From positions 1-27,304 of the forward strand of contig LIAL01000005.1 in NCBI GenBank assembly GCA_001437625.1: 27,304 bases of DNA, written 5' to 3'. Both the position numbers and the translations under genes were made by a program. This DNA is from Nitrosopumilus sp. BACL13 MAG-121220-bin23. Lineage in GTDB: Archaea; Thermoproteota; Nitrososphaeria; Nitrososphaerales; Nitrosopumilaceae. This document shows, in pieces, positions 23,341 to 27,304 of the stretch (the stretch's first letter is position 1; each line of letters starts with the position of its first letter). Below the pieces are notes generated by a model. The model ran no database searches, was not told where the DNA came from, and saw only the letters and a list, made by a program, of their open reading frames with translations.

Positions 23341-24141
23341 ATGGATTTTAAAAATAAAGTAGTTTTAATCACAGGAGCATCATCTGGAATTGGTAAACAA
23401 ACTGCAATAGAATTTGCAAAATTAGGTTCAAGTATTATTTTAGTTGCAAGAAGAAAAAACAAGCTTGAACAGGTAGAAAATGAATTAAAACAATTTAATG
23501 TAAATACATTAGTTTGTGTCTGCGATGTTTCAAAAAAAGATCAAGTAGTAGAAATGTCTAAAATTGTTATTGCAAAATTTACTTCCATTGATATTTTAGT
23601 AAATAATGCTGGTTTTGCAATTTATGGTTCTATATTTGATCTTTCAATAGATGAGATTGAATCTCAAATGGAGACTAATTATTTTGGTATGGTTTATTGT
23701 ACAAAAAATTTTCTTCCATTAATGCTAAAGAAAAAATCTGGACATATAGTGAATGTAGCATCTGTTGCAGCAAGCTTTGGATTACCTGGAATTGCTTCAT
23801 ACTGTGCATCAAAATTTGCAATGTTAGGATTTTCTGAAGGTCTTAAACATGAACTTGCTGGAACTGGAGTTGGAATTACAGTTGTTAGTCCAATAATGGT
23901 AAAAACTGATTTTTTTAATCATCCATCTTTTGAAAAAATGCCAAAATACTCGCCAACATCCCTTGATTCTAAAACCGTTGCTAAAGCAATTCTAAAAGCT
24001 GCAGATTCATCTAGACTTGAAATCATTACTCCATCAATAGTACGTGTTGCAGTCTGGCTAAAACATACATTTCCTTATTTTATTAATCCTATTTTAGGAA
24101 AATCTTTCAAAAAACAATTAGATTCTACAAAACCTGATTAG
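23341..24141 (+). CDS. short-chain dehydrogenase/reductase (SDR)
   Basis: A 266-residue NAD(P)-dependent oxidoreductase of the classical SDR type: nucleotide-binding TGASSGIG (11-18), NNAG (88-91), catalytic S141, Y154 and K158 (YCASK). An arginine pair after the second strand (ARR at about 36-38) suggests NADP(H) preference, which is inference. The C-terminus lacks the mycobacterial-type extra helix. The substrate cannot be read from sequence; SDRs of this shape act on lipids, sugars or ketones. Its stop is 2 nt from that of a convergent gene. Confidence 0.93.
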   Translation: MDFKNKVVLITGASSGIGKQTAIEFAKLGSSIILVARRKNKLEQVENELKQFNVNTLVCVCDVSKKDQVVEMSKIVIAKFTSIDILVNNAGFAIYGSIFDLSIDEIESQMETNYFGMVYCTKNFLPLMLKKKSGHIVNVASVAASFGLPGIASYCASKFAMLGFSEGLKHELAGTGVGITVVSPIMVKTDFFNHPSFEKMPKYSPTSLDSKTVAKAILKAADSSRLEIITPSIVRVAVWLKHTFPYFINPILGKSFKKQLDSTKPD

Positions 24142-24143
24142 TT

Positions 24144-24545
24144 TTATTCTTCTATATTATCTTCTGAGGCTTGACTAGAATCACTTTCATCTATCAATTT
24201 AATTGATTTTAATTTAAAATCATAAATTGCACTCATTTCAATTTCTTTTTCTTTTTCCAAAAACTCTGAAACTTTTTTACTTAATGGTGCTTTGTGCTGT
24301 TCAAAAGTAAATTCATAAACAATTCCTTTTTCTAATTCTGAAATTTTAATTTTTTCTGATACATCCATTGTAACGATTTGTCTTCCATCTTCTACGGGAT
24401 CATACAATTGAGTATCGATTTTATTATCTTCTTGATACATCTCTAGAACATATCCCGATATTTTCATTTTTTTTGGTTTTTCAAATTTAGCATTCTGAAT
24501 TTCATCAGTAACCCATTCTGGAATATCGTCTTTCTTTTTTACCAT
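24144..24545 (-). CDS. conserved-looking soluble protein, unknown function
   Basis: A 133-residue acidic protein I do not recognise. The middle (about 27-110) is beta-rich (KMKISGYVLEMYQ, GRQIVTMDVSE, GIVYEFTFEQH), which might be an OB-fold or similar barrel; that is a guess from pattern only. The final 15 residues are acidic and Ser-rich. The ATG has a GGTGA site 7 nt upstream and lies 13 nt after the zinc-ribbon gene, so the two form an operon and may work together. Confidence 0.75.
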   Translation of the reverse strand: MVKKKDDIPEWVTDEIQNAKFEKPKKMKISGYVLEMYQEDNKIDTQLYDPVEDGRQIVTMDVSEKIKISELEKGIVYEFTFEQHKAPLSKKVSEFLEKEKEIEMSAIYDFKLKSIKLIDESDSSQASEDNIEE

Positions 24546-24558
24546 TGTTAAATCACCA

Positions 24559-24870
24559 CTAACTATCTAAATTTTTATCTTTTTTACTTTTTGACCACCA
24601 TTCAAGATAATCATCATGTTTATCATCACGTGTTTTTTCTTTTTGATTTAATTTGTATCTAATATCTGATATTTGTTCTCTTGATGCGTATAATCCACAT
24701 TTTTTACAAATAAAATTTTTTGTATTTTTATCCATTTCCATTGGAATTTCAACTTCATCAAATAATTTGTAAAGATCTTGTTTATCCCTATTTTCTTCTT
24801 CTACATCTTCTTCATATTTAGCTAGAATTTTCTTCTTTGCTCTTGCTGTACATTCAGGACAAACAACCAA
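24559..24870 (-). CDS. zinc-ribbon protein, unknown function
   Basis: A 103-residue soluble protein with two C-x2-C pairs, C4-C7 (CPEC) and C55-C58 (CKKC), separated by a charged helical segment, so the four cysteines probably share one zinc. The C-terminal half is basic and charged. The start is a TTG at 24870; a TATA-like TTTTATGG at about 24889-24897 (minus strand) is at leaderless distance. It heads a two-gene unit with the protein at 24144. Zinc ribbons of this size occur in transcription or translation factors, but no specific family is recognised. Confidence 0.78.
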   Translation of the reverse strand: MVVCPECTARAKKKILAKYEEDVEEENRDKQDLYKLFDEVEIPMEMDKNTKNFICKKCGLYASREQISDIRYKLNQKEKTRDDKHDDYLEWWSKSKKDKNLDS

Positions 24871-24897
24871 TGAAATTTAAATTAATTTTTTCCATAA

Positions 24898-25015
24898 AAG
24901 CGTTCGCACGTTCTTTCTTGATCGATATTTTATCCTGCACGCGGATTTTTTCATCATTCCTTGCGGTCCGTTCGCCCATCGATATCCCGCGTGCCGGATG
25001 ATAAAATTATCTAAA
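24898..25015. ncRNA. GC-rich hairpin-forming island, candidate non-coding RNA
   Basis: The 153-nt gap between two minus-strand genes is strikingly GC-rich for this window. Arms 24927-24944 and 24987-25007 pair as an outer ATTTTATC/GATAAAAT helix and an inner GCACGCGG/CCGCGTGC helix, around a 42-nt loop with further GC-rich words. ATCGATAT (24921-24928 and 24978-24985) and CGTTCGC (24901-24907 and 24969-24975) are each repeated. In AT-rich archaea such islands often mark structured RNAs. Strand and boundaries are not known. It does not match tRNA, 5S rRNA or a C/D guide that I could recognise. Confidence 0.45.
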
Positions 25016-25023
25016 ATAATCTA

Positions 25024-26259
25024 TTATCTCTTTTCTTCTAAGATTTGCCTTGCAATTTTTGCTGAATTTTCAGCACCATTAGGTACAAAATTCTTTGAAA
25101 ATTCACTTAAATTCTCTTCAAATATTTCATAATTTTCTTTAATTTTAGAAATAGCACCTACCACTTGTTCTGTTTTTGAAACTAAAATTCCTAATTTTTT
25201 CTCATCAGCCCATTTGATATTATTTGTATTTTCATCATGAATTGGAATTCCAATTATTGGTTTTGCTTTTTCACCCATTATTTCACCCATTACTGTATGG
25301 GAACCATTTACAACTGCATATTTACATAAATCTAAAACTGTATTTTTTTCTTGTTCTGAAAGAAAACCAATATCAATTTGTATCCAATCTATTTTCTTTT
25401 CTAAAGCATCTGAAATCGAATATTTTTTACCATTTTTTCCAATTACTGAATCAATACTTGATTCATTTCTAGCATGTGAGATAATTCTTTTTTCTTTTAT
25501 CATTTCATTTTTGCTAAAAACTTCGTTATATCTTTCACCCGTTGCATCATTAGCTGATTTATTTCCAGTTCTCATCCAATAACCAAATTCATTATTTTTT
25601 ACTAATTTTTCCAAATCTGTTTCTTTTTCATTTTTATTTTTTTTACTATTTGTAAAATGTCCAACATAAACTACTTTTTCTTCTGCTTCTTTTATAAAAT
25701 TTAGATTATATTCACACATAGTATATGGTGGCGGTGAATCTGCAACAAGAATTTTTGATGCTTTATTGATTTGTTTTGCTATAAAAATTAGTGATGGATA
25801 AAGATATGATCTTGAATTATATAATTTTGGTCTAAATTGATTTGTTACAAATAAACTTGGGATGTTTCTATTATTTGCTAAAATATTTGAACCCATATCT
25901 CCATCATTTATCACCAAATCAAATTTTTCTTTATTGTATAGTTTTCTTTCTTCTCTTAAATAATTCATAATTTGTTTTATTAATGAAGGATTATTTTGGA
26001 TTGGTAATACTATATTGATCAATGATTTTGAAATACTAGGACCAAATTTTCCGTCAATTGGAGTTGGCATTAAAATTTCATGAATTTTATCTTTTTTATC
26101 TGGAAATTTTTTTAATAATTTTTGATAAACATGATCTTTACTTGAAAAATGAACTTCTAATTCATCTTTAATTTCATTTGATAATGCATCATTTAGTCTC
26201 ATCATTCGAGAATAATGACCGCTTCCCCACGGATAGATGAATTCTCCTATTTTGAACAT
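25024..26259 (-). CDS. GT-B glycosyltransferase (MurG/UDP-glycosyltransferase-like)
   Basis: A 411-residue two-domain GT-B protein. The N-terminal acceptor domain opens with FIYPWGSGHYSRMMRLNDAL, the G-x-GH-x-x-R glycine-rich motif. The C-terminal donor domain has VVNGSHTVMGEIMGEKAKPI followed by GIPIHDENTNN, the usual nucleotide-sugar pattern (H-x-x-x-x-E around 316-322). It is probably cytoplasmic and peripheral, adding a sugar to a lipid or surface glycan; acceptor and sugar are unknown. It lies 30 nt downstream of the ThiI-like gene. Confidence 0.86.
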   Translation of the reverse strand: MFKIGEFIYPWGSGHYSRMMRLNDALSNEIKDELEVHFSSKDHVYQKLLKKFPDKKDKIHEILMPTPIDGKFGPSISKSLINIVLPIQNNPSLIKQIMNYLREERKLYNKEKFDLVINDGDMGSNILANNRNIPSLFVTNQFRPKLYNSRSYLYPSLIFIAKQINKASKILVADSPPPYTMCEYNLNFIKEAEEKVVYVGHFTNSKKNKNEKETDLEKLVKNNEFGYWMRTGNKSANDATGERYNEVFSKNEMIKEKRIISHARNESSIDSVIGKNGKKYSISDALEKKIDWIQIDIGFLSEQEKNTVLDLCKYAVVNGSHTVMGEIMGEKAKPIIGIPIHDENTNNIKWADEKKLGILVSKTEQVVGAISKIKENYEIFEENLSEFSKNFVPNGAENSAKIARQILEEKR

Positions 26260-26289
26260 AATTTTTAATTAAATATACTGTTTAAAATT

Positions 26290-27304
26290 TCAATGATTTT
26301 GTTCTAATGAGTCTAAAATATCATGAACATTGTTTGGTCCTAACTTCAGAGAAATTATTTGCTTTGTTTTGAGCGCAGATGTTACTTCTGTTTTTGAATA
26401 AATGGGAATCTCATTTGAAGTAATACTGACTATTTTTTCTAATTTTTTGATATTTCGTTCCAATCCAATTTCTTTTGCTTCTTCAAATAGTTGATTATCT
26501 ACACCTGTCAGTGGAATTATTGGAATTTTCTTTTTACTAAATACATGATTTAATGAATTATCAATAAAATTTGCAGAAAATATTAGCGGTGATAAAGCTA
26601 GGGATATACGATTATTTGAATAACTTAACATTATTTCTAATATTGAATTTACATAAATTAAATAATTTTTAATTCCATTTGGTTTTATTTTTAAATGATA
26701 AAATTCTAATTCAATTTTATTTTGTACTAGTCTTGGAATAATTTGATTAATTATTTTTGCTAAATTCATTAGTTCAGATTTTTGTCTGTAACAAATTATA
26801 ATTTTTGTATCATATCCTTGCTTAATTGTTTCATAACAAGAAACTGCAGATATTTCATCATAAATTGCACAAATTGTTTGTTGATTTTGTGATTGATATG
26901 GAATTCCACCTCTACCAGTATCTAAAAAAATGCAAATGTATGCATTATTTTTTGTTAAATATGTGTATAATAATTTATCAAAATTTTCATCTGTTCCAGG
27001 ATGAGCTTCTAAATTTGATTTTTTTTCTATGATGTTTGATGTAGCAGCAATTTCAATATCTTTAACAAGAAATCCTTTAGATATTCCTTCTACTTTAACA
27101 AGAAACCTTTCTCCTTTTAATAATAAATTACCTCCAATTGATGTAATTTCTAAAATAATATTTTGAAAATTATTTTTTATTTGTCTTGCAATAGCAATTT
27201 TTTCAATACCAAAAAGTAAATTGATAGCTGATGATGCAAAAACTGGATCATTTGCATTAACTAAAATAATATCTCCATCACGTTTTACAGAATTATAGTT
27301 TTGA
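26290..27304 (-). CDS. ThiI-like THUMP-domain protein, 5' end outside the window
   Basis: The frame that ends at 26290 stays open to the window edge, giving at least 337 residues without a start; an internal ATG at 26769 would wrongly shorten it. Reading from the edge, NDPVFASSAINLLFGIEKIA and GERFLVKVEGISKG resemble a THUMP RNA-binding domain. The following region has the order of a ThiI tRNA sulfurtransferase, including IPIIPLTGVDNQLFEEAKEIG. The PP-loop expected as SGGIDSP is replaced by LDTGRGGIPY. It is either a diverged ThiI or a THUMP protein that no longer adenylates tRNA. Assignment is by pattern only. Confidence 0.65.
   Translation of the reverse strand, partial: QNYNSVKRDGDIILVNANDPVFASSAINLLFGIEKIAIARQIKNNFQNIILEITSIGGNLLLKGERFLVKVEGISKGFLVKDIEIAATSNIIEKKSNLEAHPGTDENFDKLLYTYLTKNNAYICIFLDTGRGGIPYQSQNQQTICAIYDEISAVSCYETIKQGYDTKIIICYRQKSELMNLAKIINQIIPRLVQNKIELEFYHLKIKPNGIKNYLIYVNSILEIMLSYSNNRISLALSPLIFSANFIDNSLNHVFSKKKIPIIPLTGVDNQLFEEAKEIGLERNIKKLEKIVSITSNEIPIYSKTEVTSALKTKQIISLKLGPNNVHDILDSLEQNH

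Noticed and set aside
24945..24960. C/D box guide RNA on the minus strand
   Set aside because: An ATGATGA box C is present, but no CTGA box D follows within guide distance.
26826..27032. Plus-strand 68-residue open frame
   Set aside because: Lies entirely opposite the open THUMP/ThiI-like frame and has low-complexity composition.
1..27304. tRNA, rRNA, CRISPR array, insertion sequence or prophage
   Set aside because: No T-loop consensus, no regularly spaced repeats, no transposase or integrase was seen in any frame.

Overview
The window looks like a piece of a Nitrososphaerota (Thaumarchaeota) genome, most likely a Nitrosopumilales-type ammonia-oxidising archaeon. The reasons are the very AT-rich sequence, an ESCRT-III/CdvB-like protein, ArnR1-like winged-helix regulators, a GPN-loop GTPase, bacterial-type FolE alongside QueE and QueC, and many starts (ATG and TTG) placed about 20-30 nt after a TATA-like box, as expected for leaderless archaeal mRNAs. 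Species cannot be fixed from the sequence alone.

Layout. 1-830: an Hsp20 chaperone and a small Cys/His protein. 826-6061: a complete nickel urease locus, with accessory genes ureE-ureF-ureG-ureD on the minus strand diverging from structural genes ureA-ureB-ureC on the plus strand. 6149-8649: a sodium:solute symporter, probably for urea, translationally coupled to a double zinc-ribbon membrane protein. 8694-10056: small genes, including a 30-residue membrane miniprotein, a DUF1059 protein and a CrcB/Fluc fluoride channel. 10090-13513: a cation/proton antiporter, a hemerythrin-like HHE protein, and convergent APS kinase (cysC) and PAP phosphatase (cysQ) genes. 13525-15531: small membrane and secreted proteins, a CdvB-like protein and a convergent coiled-coil protein. 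15681-17795: a three-gene unit of a soluble winged-helix regulator, a membrane-anchored winged-helix regulator and a secreted coiled-coil protein. 17828-22110: preQ0/archaeosine genes (queE, folE, queC) with a minus-strand GPN-GTPase-thrB-queC unit. 22290-24141: an UPF0104-type membrane protein and an SDR oxidoreductase. 24144-27304: two unrecognised small proteins, a GC-rich hairpin-forming intergenic island, a GT-B glycosyltransferase, and a ThiI-like THUMP protein that runs off the right end.

How it fits together. The locus 826-8649 would import urea and hydrolyse it to ammonia and CO2, feeding ammonia oxidation and carbon fixation. The middle of the window is mostly housekeeping and cell-envelope functions. 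No tRNA, rRNA, CRISPR array, insertion sequence or phage gene was seen. No gene-free stretch exceeds 300 bases. The best candidates for something undescribed are the hairpin island at 24898-25015, the membrane-bound regulator operon at 15681-17795, the zinc-ribbon partner of the urea transporter, and the ThiI-like protein without a recognisable PP-loop.
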